64,000 nucleotides of DNA from Gigaspora rosea (GCA_003550325.1 QKWP01000056.1:315909-379908); one strand, 5' to 3'; positions 1-11,692 are shown, counted from the first letter of the stretch. The notes: generated by a model from the letters alone, not told the origin. Translations and numbers: made by a program.

Positions 1-1548
1 TCAATGTCATCGGCACCATCCATATTATTATTATATTGTGGCGTGTTATTTGATGTTGGTTGGCGTCCATTACAGAATGATTTAAACCAGTTGATAATAC
101 GTATTATAGCCTCTACGAATACTTGAATGATCTGAAATACGAAATTTGTCCATACAATTACACGACGCGGACCACCGTTAGACTCCGTAGAAATCAAGTC
201 ATTCGTATCCTGCTGTTCGTTATCATATCCACACGTTGGTTTCCTTTTGCTAGAACTATCAACAGACAATCGTGGCTTCTTTTTTTTCGAACGCTCAAAT
301 ATCGTGCCTAGCGGAACGGCTATTGGTGACAATTCGTTACGAAATCCATCAACACGACTAGTTTCTATAACAATAGTACCAATTCTATATAGTGCCATTG
401 TATAATCCTCATGAAGTGATGGCATTGATCTAGCATCCAAGAAAAAAGTTCGACGAACGTTACCACCGGTTACGATATATGCAATTACATGAAGTGTAAC
501 ACAAATTATAATAATAGCTATCAAAGCAAGTTCTGGGAAACGAGCAAAACTTTGAAGCATTGGGTAAGTATCCGATTTAGCGAGTAAAGCGTAAGCATAA
601 TGAACTGTATCAAATGAATAAATTAAATTTAAATATTGAATTGTTTGCAAAAATCTTTTAAATTAATTACAACTTACTGATTCCTGCAACGCCAATGATT
701 GTAGTGGGTATGAGTCGATACTGGATTCCGCGTGGGTGAAGATATAAAACTTCGAGAAGAAATATATCGAGAATTTCGAGTATTGCTATAAGAAGTAAGT
801 CAGTATTTGACTGGCCTGGTGAAACATTACAAAAGTAATGAAACAATAAGGCATATTCGTATAGAGTAGCGCTTTGTTCTCTGCCTGGCAAACTAAAATT
901 TAACAAATTTAATACAAATTAGGGTCATATGTGATATAATTAAGAATAAGAAAAAGTATCTTTTCCTGCCTTCTATTTTCAAGGCTTGAATGAAAAGCTT
1001 TCATTACGTATACAGCAGACAATGCCTTTAAACATAACCAAAGTGCTTGATGGTCGGTATAACCAGCACCATAATCTAGAAGCCATTGTGAGAAATACGG
1101 TTGTAAACACATAGCACCTATCGCTAGTCGCGACAAAAGAACAAGTGAAGACTTCGCCATTAGATAAAAACACGGTAGTCGAATTAATAGACGGGTAGTT
1201 TTTGGCAAAGGTCTTGGGTTACGGGGGGTGACAATGGCGTTTATTCTATTGTTTAGAACATTCTATACCATATAGATCAAAATCGAGAAGAAAGCTATTT
1301 CTAAAAGTTATAAAAGACGAAAAACACAAAGTAAAGGATCCAATTTTTACCACAAAGATTGCCAGATATAAATGATTAGAGTATAAGAAATTCCATAAAG
1401 TAGGTTGATATTCGCGTGGTTCTAAAGGTTGTCCGTCGATATCTACTACTTCGATCCCGGGAACCCACCGAACAACATTATCTGCACCTTTAGACACGAC
1501 CTCGAGCATGAACTCCCACATAGATGAGTCTTCTTGGTCCACACTCAT
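1..1548 (-). CDS. Multi-pass membrane protein gene, 3' end beyond the left edge (partial)
   Basis: Coding on the minus strand starts at an ATG at 1546-1548 (MSVDQEDSSMWEFML) and proceeds through at least four exons: about 1351-1548, about 950-1245, 678-about 868, and 1-604, where it leaves the window. The 605-677 intron is clear (GTAAGT donor, TACAG acceptor, phase 1 on both sides). The two upstream junctions could not be phased cleanly. Several hydrophobic segments of membrane-helix type are visible (around LYLAIFVV, LLLIAILEILDIFLLEVLYL and LALIAIIIICVTLHVIAYIV). They are followed by a soluble stretch with a lysine run (RSKKKK) and another hydrophobic helix near the edge. The layout resembles uncharacterised fungal membrane proteins, some of which end in a RING finger; no RING can be seen because the 3' end is missing. 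Function not assigned. Confidence 0.7.
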
Positions 1549-1937
1549 AATGTTCCAATGTGACCGCCTCGCGATGCAGTTATAATGTTTTGCCGCTTCA
1601 ATTTAAATGCTCGAGCGGCTGTGGTAATAATGAAAATGAATTTTGAATTATTTTTTTTTATGGCGTTTAAATTTACCGGTTATCTAATAAAAAAGAATTT
1701 CGCATATAAGACTCTCTCGCGTGACTATAAACAGAAATCACCAATGACATTACTATAAAACGTTAATCGCATATACAGTATATTACAGCACAAAAATTCA
1801 AAATTCTTATCACATGATCTAACGTTCGATTTATATCTATAAATTTGATATAAAATCGATTCATCATTCTTTGGATTTTTTCTTAAATATCTCGTGTTCA
1901 TAAAACCAAAGAATTTTGATATCAAATTTTTATCAAG
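1549..1937. promoter_or_regulatory. Shared intergenic region between two divergent genes
   Basis: This 389-bp gap separates the start codon of the minus-strand membrane protein gene from the first coding bases of CCT zeta on the plus strand. Both genes must be transcribed outward from it, so it probably holds both core promoters. It is AT-rich with no convincing ORF; no specific binding site is claimed. Confidence 0.5.
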
Positions 1938-4262
1938 ATGTGAGAATATATACCTTGTAAAGCAGCTTCTGTCACCATAAAAAAAATTCTTATTGTAAGC
2001 ACATTCTAACCTTTTTCCCTTGATTTGTAGGTCCGCAGCAGCCGTACAACTTATTAATCCAAAGTCAGAAGTTGCCCGAAGAGGACAAGCTCTTCAACTT
2101 AATATTACAGCTGCTATTGGCTTACAAGACGTGCTGAAATCAAATCTTGGTCCGAAAGGAACGATTAAAATGTAAGTTTTACGTCACGTAAGTTTTATTT
2201 CGCGATTGTCATATTAGATCGTTATCTTAAATGTTTTATAGGTTAGTTGATGGGGCTGGTAACATCAAGATTACCAAGGATGGCAAAGTGCTTTTGAGTG
2301 AAATGGTATATATAATCAATATGAACATTTGGAATTGGTTAAATAAGATTTAGGTAATTTTTTTTAAATACTAAAATTCTGATTTGGTTAAGCAAATACA
2401 AAATCCTACTGCCGCAATGATCGCAAGAGCTGCAACTGCTCAAGATGAAATTACTGGGGATGGTACAACATCCATCGTTTTATTGGTTGGTGAACTAATG
2501 AAACAATCTGAAAGATATATTTCGGAAGGACTGCATCCAAGAATTATTACAGAAGGTTTTGATCTTGCAAGAAATGAAGCGCTTGAAGTAATTAATTATT
2601 AAAAGTCAATTAAATGACATGGTCTGAAAACGGGTCGGCTAACATACTATTAAAAATAGTTCCTGAACAAATTTAAAACTGAAAGGCCCATTGATCGAGA
2701 ACTGTTGGTTAATGTTGCTCGTACTTCTTTACGTACCAAAGTCCATACCGCACTTGCAGATACGTTAACTGAAGCCGTTGTTGATGCAGTTTTGACGATT
2801 AAACGTGATAACGAACCAATCGACCTGCATATGGTAGAAATTATGAAAATGCAACATAAAACAAGTGTTGATTCTCGATTGGTTCGTGGACTTGTGTTGG
2901 ATCATGGTGCTCGCCATCCTGACATGCCAAAGCGTGTTGAAGATGCGTACATCCTAACATTGAATGTATCCTTGGAATATGAGAAAAGGTATTACCGATT
3001 ATTATTTTATTCACTTTAATATTTTACCCTTCACAGTGTAATAAAAAAAAATTATATTATTTTAGTGAAATTAATTCCGGATTCTTTTATTCTTCTGCGG
3101 AACAACGAGAGAAATTGGTTGAATCAGAAAGAAAATTTACAGATGAGAAGGTTAAAAAGATTGTCGAACTAAAAAAACAAGTTGTCGGAGATAGCAAAAA
3201 AGGATTTGTTGTTATTAATCAAAAAGGAATTGATCCATTATCGTTAGATATTCTTTGTAAGAATGGTATTTTGGCATTAAGACGTGCTAAAAGAAGAAAT
3301 ATGGAGAGGTTAATATATAGTCTCACATGGATTGTTATATTGAAAAAAATTGGTTAATTATTAATATTTCTTTCATAAAAAAAAAACAAAGACTTCAGCT
3401 TATTTGTGGTGGTACCGCGCAAAATTCAGTTGACGATTTAACACCCGAAGTCCTTGGGCATGCAGGGCTTATCTATGAGCATACTCTCGGAGAAGAAAAA
3501 TACACATTTGTTGAAGAGGTTAAAAATCCGAAATCCGTTACAATACTGATTAAAGGTGATTAATTTATTATTTAATATTTAAATTTTTACAGAATATACA
3601 GAATAATAAGTATATTACGCATCCATTAATAGGTCCTAACACACATACAATTACACAGATCAATGATGCAATTCGTGATGGGTTAAGGGCAGTAAAGAAT
3701 GCAGTTGAAGATAATTGTGTAATACCAGGTGCTGGTGCATTTCAAGTTGCACTGTGTTCCCATTTAACAAAATACAAGGATGAAGTCAAAGGACGAGCGA
3801 AAATGGGAGTGCAAGCATTTGCAGATGCAATGTTAATTATACCAAAAGTTTTAGCACAAAATGGAGGGTTTGATGCACAAGATACTATTGTGAATTTGCA
3901 GGTTAATGTTTTTACTTGACATGTTATTGAACTTTATGGGTAAAATAATATATAATTAATGCATGATCATTATAAAAATGATTAATAGGAAGAATATGCA
4001 GCAGGACACGTAGTTGGAATAGATTTAAATACCGGAGAAATCTTGGATCCGGTCTTAGAAGGGATTTGGGATAATTATAGAGTTGTTCGCCATATGATTC
4101 ATTCAAGGTATGTTTATCAATGGATAATTTGGTATCATAATTGAGTTAAATTTTTAACAAATTAACATATTTAGTTCTGTTATCGCGAGTAACTTTTTAC
4201 TGGTTGATGAAATGATGAGGGCCGGCAGGTCAAGCTTGAAAAATGATAACATCCAAAGCTAA
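1938..4262 (+). CDS. CCT6: T-complex protein 1 subunit zeta (CCT6), ten exons, apparently intact
   Basis: Subunit of the cytosolic TRiC/CCT chaperonin, which folds actin, tubulin and other proteins using ATP. Exons that splice in frame: 1938-1939, 2031-2171, 2242-2305, 2393-2587, 2660-2988, 3066-3308, 3392-3555, 3633-3901, 3989-4107, 4175-4262. The total is 1614 nt, or 537 residues, the usual family length. Family signatures are present: LGPKG in the N-terminal nucleotide-binding region, GDGTT with the hydrolysis aspartate, [61 protein letters not shown] and VDEMMRAG. Every intron is 70-91 nt with GT-AG ends. The ATG is split: exon 1 contributes AT before a GTGAGA donor at 1940, and the G is the first base of exon 2 after TTTGTAG. 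The N-terminus then reads [20 protein letters not shown], as in orthologues. Function is from family knowledge; no breaks seen. Confidence 0.96.
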
Positions 4263-5162
4263 TGTGTGTGTGGTCTTTTTGGGATGCGGATATACATGGG
4301 TGTCTAAATTATTTGCCTTTGACGTAAATTTAAGGGTAGGGTGTATATAGATCATTTTTTATATGATCTACACGCGGTATATTAGATTTTTTATATAGTA
4401 AATAAAAAAATGCTAATAAATCTTTTTAATATCTGACCAATTTGTATAAAATTTATATAATATGTAGTTTTAAACAGTTTATTTATAATAATGAAGTTGC
4501 ACAATATACATTGCTTTAAAAAAAATCAACTTCACATATAAATTTTTTCAGGAAGTTATGTAGGGATTGTGGCATGGCAAAAAAGTTTGGCATGCTATAG
4601 GGCATGCCACTTAACAAATTTCATGCCAGGATGCCACCCTGGCATACCAATAGTAAACCATCATATCAACTCATCCAAAACCCAGATAGTTCACAAATTT
4701 CAAAATTTTCTGACAACCTTGTTTATATTTTATGTTCATTGACTATCCACTATTCTGAAATTTCTCAACAATAGATGTACACATATATTGATTATATATA
4801 AGTAGCATGCCCAATATCTATTTTTTTAAGGCCATGCCCTATAGTATTATAGTATGCTAACCTTGGCATGCCATAATAGCATGCCTATAATCTAGGGTAG
4901 TTGGCAAGATCATTTAGAACCTTGCCTGCCATGGCAAGATTTTAATAGCCTGTTAACTTAATGGGTGAGTAATGGCAAAAATAGCAAGCATTTTATACTC
5001 ATTTTAAACTCAATTATTGTAACAGATTAAAATAAAATATATATACAAAGTATAAAAAATTGACAAGCTATCAAAAAACAATATTATTTGAGTATATTTT
5101 TAAAGTTAAAAGTTAAAGTTAAAATTTAGTTTTAGAGTAGGGTTTGTATTAAACAAGTATAA
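4263..5162. other. Intergenic, AT-rich, with GGCATGCC-type repeat remnants
   Basis: No coding potential seen. Two clusters of GGCATG/GCATGCC words (4557-4650 and 4805-4912) resemble the ends of the 776-bp GCATGCC element at 29522-30297. They are probably remnants of that MITE family, but no clean terminal repeats or target duplication could be defined here. Confidence 0.4.
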
Positions 5163-5420
5163 TTGGGTCATATAAAGTAAATTTTTTGGTTCTTATAACC
5201 CGATCAGGTTATATTTTGAAATTTTTTGAAAAAATTTTTTATATGTTTTAATAATCAAGAAGGATTTCAAAAAATTTTTTTAAAAATTTTATAAAATTTA
5301 CGGTATATATAAAATTTTATAAAATTTATATATAAAATTTTTAAATAAAAGTTTAGGCAGGTGGGTCATTTTTTTTGTTTTATGTTACGAGAACCAAAAA
5401 ATTAACTTTATATAACCTAA
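5163..5420. mobile_element. Short inverted-repeat MITE (GGTTCTTATAACCC family)
   Basis: The left end reads GGTCATATAAAGTAAATTTT and continues TTGGTTCTTATAACC. The right end is its imperfect reverse complement (GAGAACCAAAAAATTAACTT, then TATATAACC). The interior is AT-rich and self-complementary. Relatives lie at 15174-15402 and, as a half copy split by a retroposon, around 16540-17762. Confidence 0.6.
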
Positions 5421-5635
5421 GATTAAAAAAAAATAAATAAAATTTAAGTTCAAATTTTAATTTATAATTAAAAATTTTTTATTTATTATATTTATTTTCG
5501 CATATTATACTTGCTCTAATCTTACTAATTGAACATAGAATGAAACTTGATTTTTAAAAAAAAAATAAATAAATACTTATTTACCATTGTGCAATGTTTT
5601 TTAAAATTGGTTTATTCGCATTAATCATACTTTTA

Positions 5636-5975
5636 CAGTCAGACCTCTATACATACAACCTCTATAAATACAATACCTCTCTAAAATGCATGTTTTTTTT
5701 GAAGATGTTATTAGTACTAAATGCATGTTCTATATTTTGTTAATGCACATTCTTTTAAATAACATTTTATATCACACTAATATCTCTAAATGCATGTAGC
5801 CAATCAAATTTTAGTATTTAAGATGGGTTATATAGTTTTTAGTAAAAGTTACACAAACTTGAAGATCTAATTTTTAAAGCTACAATTTAATTGGCTTTCT
5901 CTAAATGCAAACCTTTCTAAATGCACGTTGTAGGCTTGTCTCTATAAGTTGCATTTATGAAGGTTTGATTATAGT
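5636..5975 (+). mobile_element. Tc1/mariner-like MITE, copy 1 (CAGTCAGACCTCTATA ends)
   Basis: It begins TA|CAGTCAGACCTCTATACATA and ends with an imperfect reverse complement (AAGTTGCATTTATGAAGG..GATTATAG). Internal words TAAATGCATGTAGCCAATCA and GTTACACAAACTTGA match the reverse complement of copy 2 at 6775-7112. CAGT-type ends flanked by TA fit Tc1/mariner non-autonomous elements; that assignment is inference. No coding capacity. Confidence 0.7.
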
Positions 5976-6774
5976 CTATAAGGATAAGGATCATTATTAA
6001 TTATGGAACTAAAAACAAAAAATCAACCAAGAAAATAAATACAGTTAACTCTTATTAATATTAATCTTGTTATTATTAACCTAAGCCACAAACCAAATTT
6101 TTATAAATTTTTATATATTAAAATCCTCTTATATATATATATCAACTTTATTATAAATTCTTATTAATATTATATTAACATGAATATAATAGTGGTCCAA
6201 ATAGGTTAATATAAATAAGGGACAACTGTACCTATTTACCATCTTATCTTCGTATTAACTATTTTATTTAGCAAATATCATTAGTTGATAAAATTAAATC
6301 AAGTTCGCAAATAAAGATATAAATACTTATTTACTGTTCTTTATATTATTTGTTCGCATTGATTATCATTATTTAGCCCATGGGCATAAAGATAGTTTGT
6401 TACTAATAAAGTTAAAATCAACAAATAAAGTAACAAATCAAAATATAAATACTTATTTACTATTGCAGTGCCTTCAAATCACTTTATTTATATTAGGTTG
6501 TTTTTAAGTATCTCTCTTTATAGTTAATAAAATTTTCTGATGGGTTAAAAGAATAAATTATGTTTAATCATTTCGATCAAAAAAATCTGAACCTAACAAC
6601 TACCTTTTTTTTCATAGAGTTATTCTAATTGGCTAAATTTATAATCCATATTTTGCACAATAAATTTTTAGTGAAATTATTATAAAGTTAATTTCAATTA
6701 ATTGAAATAATTGGGCAACATCTTGATCACTAGTAAATTTCATTGAGGAAGTTGCTTGAGAACAATCATAATTA

Positions 6775-7112
6775 TAGTCAACCCTCTATAAATGCAACTT
6801 GTAGGAACAAGCCTACAACGTGCATTTAGGGAGGTTTGCATTTAGAGAGAGCCAATTAAATTGTAGCTTTAAAAATTAAATCGTCAAGTTTGTGTAACTT
6901 CTACCCAAACTGTATAACCTATCTTAAATACTAAAATTTGATTGGCTACATGCATTTAGGGAGGTTAGTGTAATATAAAAACTTATTCAAGAAAACGTGC
7001 ATTTACAGAATATAGAATCTGCATTTAGCACTAATAACATTTTACGGAATAGAAAAAAATGTGCATTTAGAGAGGTATTGTATTTATGGAGATTGCATTT
7101 ATAGAGGTCCGA
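6775..7112 (-). mobile_element. Tc1/mariner-like MITE, copy 2, opposite orientation
   Basis: Read in reverse it starts CAGTCGGACCTCTATAAATG and aligns along its length with the element at 5636-5975, ending in TTGCATTTATAGAGGGTTGAC. It is flanked by TA on both sides. It is better preserved than copy 1: both termini contain CCTCTATAAATGCAA as inverted repeats. Confidence 0.72.
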
Positions 7113-7267
7113 CTGTATGTTATTTAGTCTATGAAAGTAAGAACTAAAATCAGCATATCAACCAAGAACATAAATACTTAATTACAATCTTATGATACCT
7201 TCAAATCATTTTATTTATATTAACTATTTTATTCTGTAAATGAATATAAATATCATTAGTACTAGTC

Positions 7268-7565
7268 CTAAGGGTGTGGTTAGTATTTGGAACAGTATTC
7301 CGGTGATACAAGATAGACTGGCAAAAGGCAGAGATCAGAGGGTTTAAATAGACAATGCCAGTATGTAGGTTGTGGATATAGCAGCTAGTATAGAACCTTT
7401 GGGTGGCTACTTAAATAAAGCAACCAAAAGTTGTAGGTGAGACTAGTTGTATTTTCGTCAATATACAAATGTCAGATGTCTCTCCATGTATGGCGCCAAG
7501 ATCTAAAATATCTTGAATAAAAGCCAATCCCTAAAGTGAACACTTTGACTAAAAAAAAAAAATAA
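7268..7565 (+). mobile_element. Internally shortened copy of the tRNA-headed SINE
   Basis: It starts GGGTGTGG as the SINE at 40688 does. From about 7325 it follows that element's 3' part: CAGAGGGTTTAAATAGACAAT, TAGTATAGAACCTTTGGGTGG, CTACTTAAATAAAGCAACCA, GTTGTAGGTGAGACTAGTTG. It closes with TTGAATAAAAGCC, then a poly(A)-rich tail at about 7549-7580. No clear target duplication was found. Confidence 0.65.
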
Positions 7566-7949
7566 TAAAAAAATAAAAGGTTTAAGAATAGGGTGAACGT
7601 AGATTTTTTCTAATAGTAATCACGTTGTAATCATATGAAATCATGTAATTGACCAATTAGGATTGTAAACAATATGATCTGACCAATCAGAATTAGTAAT
7701 TTTTCGTACTACCTAAGTAAATTTAGATCTACCTAAGTTATTATAAAGGTGGATTTTTTCAAATATTATGAGTTCTAGAATTTCACGATTATGAAAATAA
7801 GAGCTCATTCTACGTGATACCAAATTTTTGTTAAAATTGGTTATAGTTCTAAAAAGTTTTATCAGGGGCATGTGTTTAATTTCTATATAAAATCTTATAG
7901 TACCATGTAGATCATATGAAAATTGATCTACATTTATCCTACCCTTAAG

Positions 7950-8155
7950 AATTTAGTGCACCTTGCACTATAGTGCACTTTATAGTAACAAATACAAACA
8001 ATAATTAGGGTAGGGTTAGAGTTGGAATTAGGAATTGAAGTTTTAAAATATTAGTAAAATTGCGAGTAATTGTTAGTAATACAACAGGGGTTACCCTAGT
8101 AAAAGTTTGAGATATATAAAAGGGGTGCACCATAGTACAAGTACACTAAATTTTA
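7950..8155. mobile_element. Small MITE-like repeat with GTGCAC ends and telomere-like words
   Basis: It contains GTGCACTTTATAGTAACAAA, TAATTAGGGTAGGGTTAGAG, ATTGCGAG and GGGGTTACCCTAGTAAAAG. The reverse complement of 22130-22325 carries the same words in the same order, so this is a dispersed repeat of about 200 bp. The AGGGTTAG words belong to the repeat and are not a telomere. Confidence 0.55.
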
Positions 8156-8978
8156 AAACCCAAAAATAAATATCATTAGTTTGTAAAATTAAATTATCAA
8201 GTTCACAAATACAGAAATAAAGACATAAATACTTATTTACTGTTCTTCATATTGTTTATTTGTATTGTTTATTATCATTTAGCCCATATGTATAAGATAG
8301 TTTGTTACAAGTGGAGTTAAAAGTATCAAAACAAAAAAAAATAGCAAATCAAGGCAACAAATCAAAACATAAATACTAATTACTATTGAGCAATCCTTTT
8401 TAAATTGTTTTATTTATATTAATTAGTTATTTAGTTGGTAAAAAGCTAAATTAGCAAATTAATCAAGAACTTAAATACTTATTTACCATCTCATAATGCT
8501 TTCAAATCATTTCGTTCACATTAACTATTTCATTTAGTATACAAATATAAATATCATTAGTTGTGAAATTAAATCATCAAGTTTACAAATTAAGATATAA
8601 ATACTTATTTACTGTTTTTTAATATTTTATTTGCCTTAATCATTTTCATTTAGCCAAAAGTATAATGATAGTTTATTATAAGTAAAGTTAATAAAATTGG
8701 CAAATAAAAATAAATAATTAATAATATAAAAATATTTACCATTGCACAATGCCCTTCAAATTAATTTATTTATATTAATCATGTTATTTAGCCTATAAAG
8801 GTAAGGATTATTATTAACGACAGAACTAAAATTAGTAAATTATAAATATTTATTACTATCATAATGCCTTTCAAATTATTTTATTTGTATTAACTATTTC
8901 ATTTAGCATGTAAATATAAAGATTATTAGCAGTAAAATTAAAATTATCAGTTCACAAAGACATAAATGCAATTGCACT

Positions 8979-9506
8979 AATTGATAGTCTGCCAGTTAAT
9001 CGGAAATCGATTATAGTACAACATGATGCAAATTATAAAAATCACTATAGTGTGAATGTGGTGTGCATATATATAAAAGTTTTTTCTTACTGAGTTAACG
9101 ATACATGTCCACTAATTGAAAGTTGTAGAGCTCGTCGAGGCGCATCTAACAGTGGTTAGATCATCCAAATCGGCCCAGTGGATGGTGAGATATCATTGAA
9201 AAACGATTGGACGACTATATAAAATCTCTATATAAACAATATTCACATGGAGATTTTATATAGTCGTCCAATCGTTTTTCAACGATACCTCGCCATTCAC
9301 TAGGCCGATTTGGATGATCTAACCACTGTTAGATGCGCCTCAACGAGCTCTACAAACTTTTAATTAGTGGACATGTGTCGTTAACTTAGTAAGAAAAAAC
9401 CTTTTATATGTATGCACGCTATATTCACACTATAGTGATTTTCATATATGATTTGCATCACATTACACTATGATCGATCTCTGATTAACTGGCGGACTAT
9501 CAATTA
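8979..9506. mobile_element. 528-bp near-perfect palindromic (foldback) element
   Basis: The arm at 8979-9228 is the reverse complement of 9250-9506 with few mismatches, around a 21-nt loop (9229-9249). Example pairs are AATTGATAGTCTGCCAGTTA with AACTGGCGGACTATCAATTA, and GTAGAGCTCGTCGAGGCGCA with TGCGCCTCAACGAGCTCTAC. There is no coding capacity. The same family recurs at 40245-40625 and, split by a SINE, at 40630-41790. As RNA or single-stranded DNA it would form a roughly 250-bp hairpin. Confidence 0.85.
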
Positions 9507-9796
9507 ATTATCTTTATTCAGTCTAATGAATATAAAAATTCACTTGCTACTAAGTAGAGTTAAAATCAGTAAAACAAAAAAAAAGATCATATAAATAATT
9601 AATTACTATTGCACAATACTCTTCAAATCAATCACTCACTCTTTTCGACGATCACTCGAACCAAATTACCAACGGAGGAAAAACAAGAAGTTTTTTGTTG
9701 AAGAGTTGCCTATACTTAATGTATAGTAGGATAACACAAGTAAACGGTTTTTATAAAGGTCAACTAACTTTCTGGTGACTCCTTTATATATTCAAC

Positions 9797-10024
9797 ATGC
9801 AAGCCAAAAGCGTACTTTTACAAGATAACTGGCAGAAGGTGGAGCTCTTGTACGAGAAATTTTGGTGGAAATTAAAGTTTTCTTTCGTCGACGAAGTTTT
9901 TTGTGGCAAAACAATGGGGAACAACAAAAAATTGAGTTTTTCCAACTACACCCTTTCTTTTAAATTTCTTTTGAGTATCGTTATACTTCCTTTTAGATTT
10001 TTTCGAAATTTTCGCCAAAAGTAG
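9797..10024 (+). pseudogene. Remnant reading frame in the retroposon head
   Basis: The stretch starting MQAKSVLLQDNWQ recurs in the compact element at 16739 as MQAKSVLVQDN followed by a stop, so both copies descend from a coding or formerly coding region. In this copy the frame ends at 10022-10024. Downstream, CCCCCTCCAAAAGATCGGC at about 10039 is also shared with the other copy (PPPKDRL in frame there). Function unknown; an ORF1-like protein of the parent element is one possibility. Confidence 0.35.
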
Positions 10025-10254
10025 GAATCCTAGCTTACCCCCTCCAAAAGATCGGCAGTGTTTACTCCTTCCGAATTGGGATGATCCGAATCGGGACCAG
10101 CGCCGTCACGTGTGGATTTGGTCGCTACATACAAATAAACAATGATGACGTGGTTGGATCTGGAGGGCACGTGAAAAATTTCTTATCTTTTTTTTAGTAT
10201 TGTTTTTCTTTTTTATACATCTGTACATATAATACACCGATCATCGGGAGAATT

Positions 10255-10395
10255 TTTTAGGTGCAGATCTGCGCAGATTTTTAAAACCCGACAATAATCA
10301 AAAATCTGCGAAGATCTGTGACCCCACAATTATAGTTGAAGAAAAATTTTTAACAAATTCTGCGCAGATTTTAGAAATATATAAATCTGCACAAA
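10255..10395. repeat. Cluster of TCTGCGCAGA palindromic words
   Basis: GATCTGCGCAGATTTTTAAA, AAATCTGCGAAGATCTGTG, TTCTGCGCAGATTTTAG and AATCTGCACAAATTTT follow each other within 140 bp. A related cluster lies at 13660-13835. Probably the two ends or internal copies of an inverted-repeat element inserted in the retroposon. Confidence 0.5.
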
Positions 10396-10584
10396 TTTTT
10401 ATTAAATAATAAAAAATGTAATAACCTGAATTAAGCTTAATTCAGGCCAAAATTTAGAGCGAATTCACTAATTATATTATATTAATTTATTTACTATATT
10501 TTTATTTATATATTTATTTAAATTTATTTAATTAATAATATATTTTTATTTTACATTTATATATAATATCACTTATACATTAAA

Positions 10585-10932
10585 ATATCTTATACTAATC
10601 CTGTGCTACCCTAATCCTAAACTTTTATACTAATTTCGTGCTACCCTAACCCTAACCCTAATCCTGTGCTACCCCTAACCCTCTTGAAAGAATACATTAT
10701 ACTAAATCCTATACTAACTATTATGTTACGCCCATACTAACTATCGTGCTACTAACTATGATATATATGCTACATTTTATACTAACTATTTTACTACGTC
10801 CCGAACTATCATGCTATGTCTTTTGTGCTATGTATGTTCTACTATTATGCTATGTTCGTTCTACTATCATGCTACGTTTCGTAATAACAATCGTACTACG
10901 TTCATTCTAAAGAAAAAAAGAAATGTCAGTAC

Positions 10933-10967
<35 letters not shown>

Positions 10968-11060
10968 AAAAGAAAACTATTGTAAACCAGATACTAACTA
11001 TCGTGCTCTGTCCGTTCTTTCTATCGTGCTATGTTTCGTACTATGTTCGTTTCATTCTAA
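10585..11060. repeat. Degenerate tandem repeat, ACTAATCCTGTGCTACC / ACTATCGTGCTACGTTC type
   Basis: Diverged copies of a roughly 20-25-bp unit run through this stretch (TACTAATCCTGTGCTACC, TACTAATTTCGTGCTACC, ACTAACTATCGTGCTACTAA, and so on). A (TA)n run lies at 10935-10965. Short CCCTAACCCTAACCC words within it are part of the array. A similar stretch lies at 48880-49000. Confidence 0.6.
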
Positions 11061-11117
11061 AGAAAAAAAACGTTAGTACTATAATAAAAAAAAAAGAAAA
11101 AAAAGAATACTATCGTA

Positions 11118-11345
11118 TACTAGCCTTATATTCATCCTTTTCAACTCCAATTCCATGATGATAACAATATCCAACATTATTTTTTCCACTCGCGTTTTCC
11201 ATCTTTGCAGATTTTTGAGTAATTATCGTGCTACGTTCCATGTTCGTTCTAAAGAAAAAAAGAAACGAAGTACTGTAAAAAAAAAAGAAAAAAAAGGAAA
11301 CTATTCTTACTAGCCTTATGTTCATCCTTTTCAACTCCTATTCCA
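11118..11345 (-). pseudogene. Two truncated Sel1-repeat fragments
   Basis: On the minus strand, 11118-11225 reads QKSAKMENASGKNNVGYCYH then HGIGVEKDEYKAS, closely matching the Sel1 repeats of the gene at 58318-58709 (YQKSAEMNNSNG, GYCYYLGIGV, VEKDERRAFTYY). A second piece at about 11316-11345 encodes CHGIGVEKDEHKA. Both are bounded by A-rich simple repeats and have no usable frame around them. Fragments of this large fungal family, not a working gene. Confidence 0.7.
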
Positions 11346-11506
11346 TGACAATAACACTATTTTCCTATCAAGACACGAATGCACACCAACGACAGCTCCA
11401 ACGACGCATTCTTAGCGCCAATTTCAGCACTCAAGCGAAGCACAAGCCTAAAATAAAGAAAGAGGTGAGTGATAATAAATAAATGAATAAACAAATAAAC
11501 AAGAAA

Positions 11507-11692
11507 CTAGAAACTTATCTTTAGACAAATTCTAGTATCTCCATTAAAAGAATTTTTTGGTTCGTTCCACAATATTGGTATAACTATTCTACACCAATGT
11601 CGGTTTACAAGAGCACATAAAAATAAGTTTTTAAATTTAGGCTGGAGACTATTAAATATTATATAAAGACACTCGTTCTGTAATGTTTTCAT
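11507..11692 (-). pseudogene. F-box domain fragment
   Basis: The minus strand reads MKTLQNECLYIIFNSLQPKF, then LFLCALVNRHWCRIVIPILW, and stops after 61 residues. The pattern (D/N-C-L..IF..L, LF.C.LVNRHWCR.AIPILW) is the F-box region of the large F-box/leucine-rich-repeat family of these fungi, whose members act in SCF ubiquitin ligases. The C-terminal recognition region is missing and the stop comes soon after the domain, so this is a fragment or an isolated first exon. Confidence 0.65.

Larger units (their letters stand above)
5540..9620. repeat. Diverged satellite block with ATAAATACTTATTTAC core, invaded by MITEs
   Basis: Between the inserted elements listed separately, the sequence is built from diverged units containing ATAAATACTTATTTACTGTT, a TTCAAATCATTTTATTT stretch, ATTAATCAT..TTTAG, a short spacer, then GTATAAAG or GTAAGGAT. 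Examples start near 5560, 6300, 6440, 8180, 8350, 8460, 8590, 8740 and 8840. The block resumes at 14331-14690 on the other side of the 4.7-kb retroposon. It is the same family, in reverse orientation, as the homogeneous 124/141-bp array at 55669-58155. No gene seen. Confidence 0.75.

Noticed and set aside
10645-10690. CCCTAACCCTAACCC words suggesting a telomere or interstitial telomere
   Set aside because: The words are part of a degenerate ACTAATCCTGTGCTACC array, and at 7950-8155 and 22200-22260 part of a dispersed MITE-like repeat; no long perfect tract and no chromosome end.
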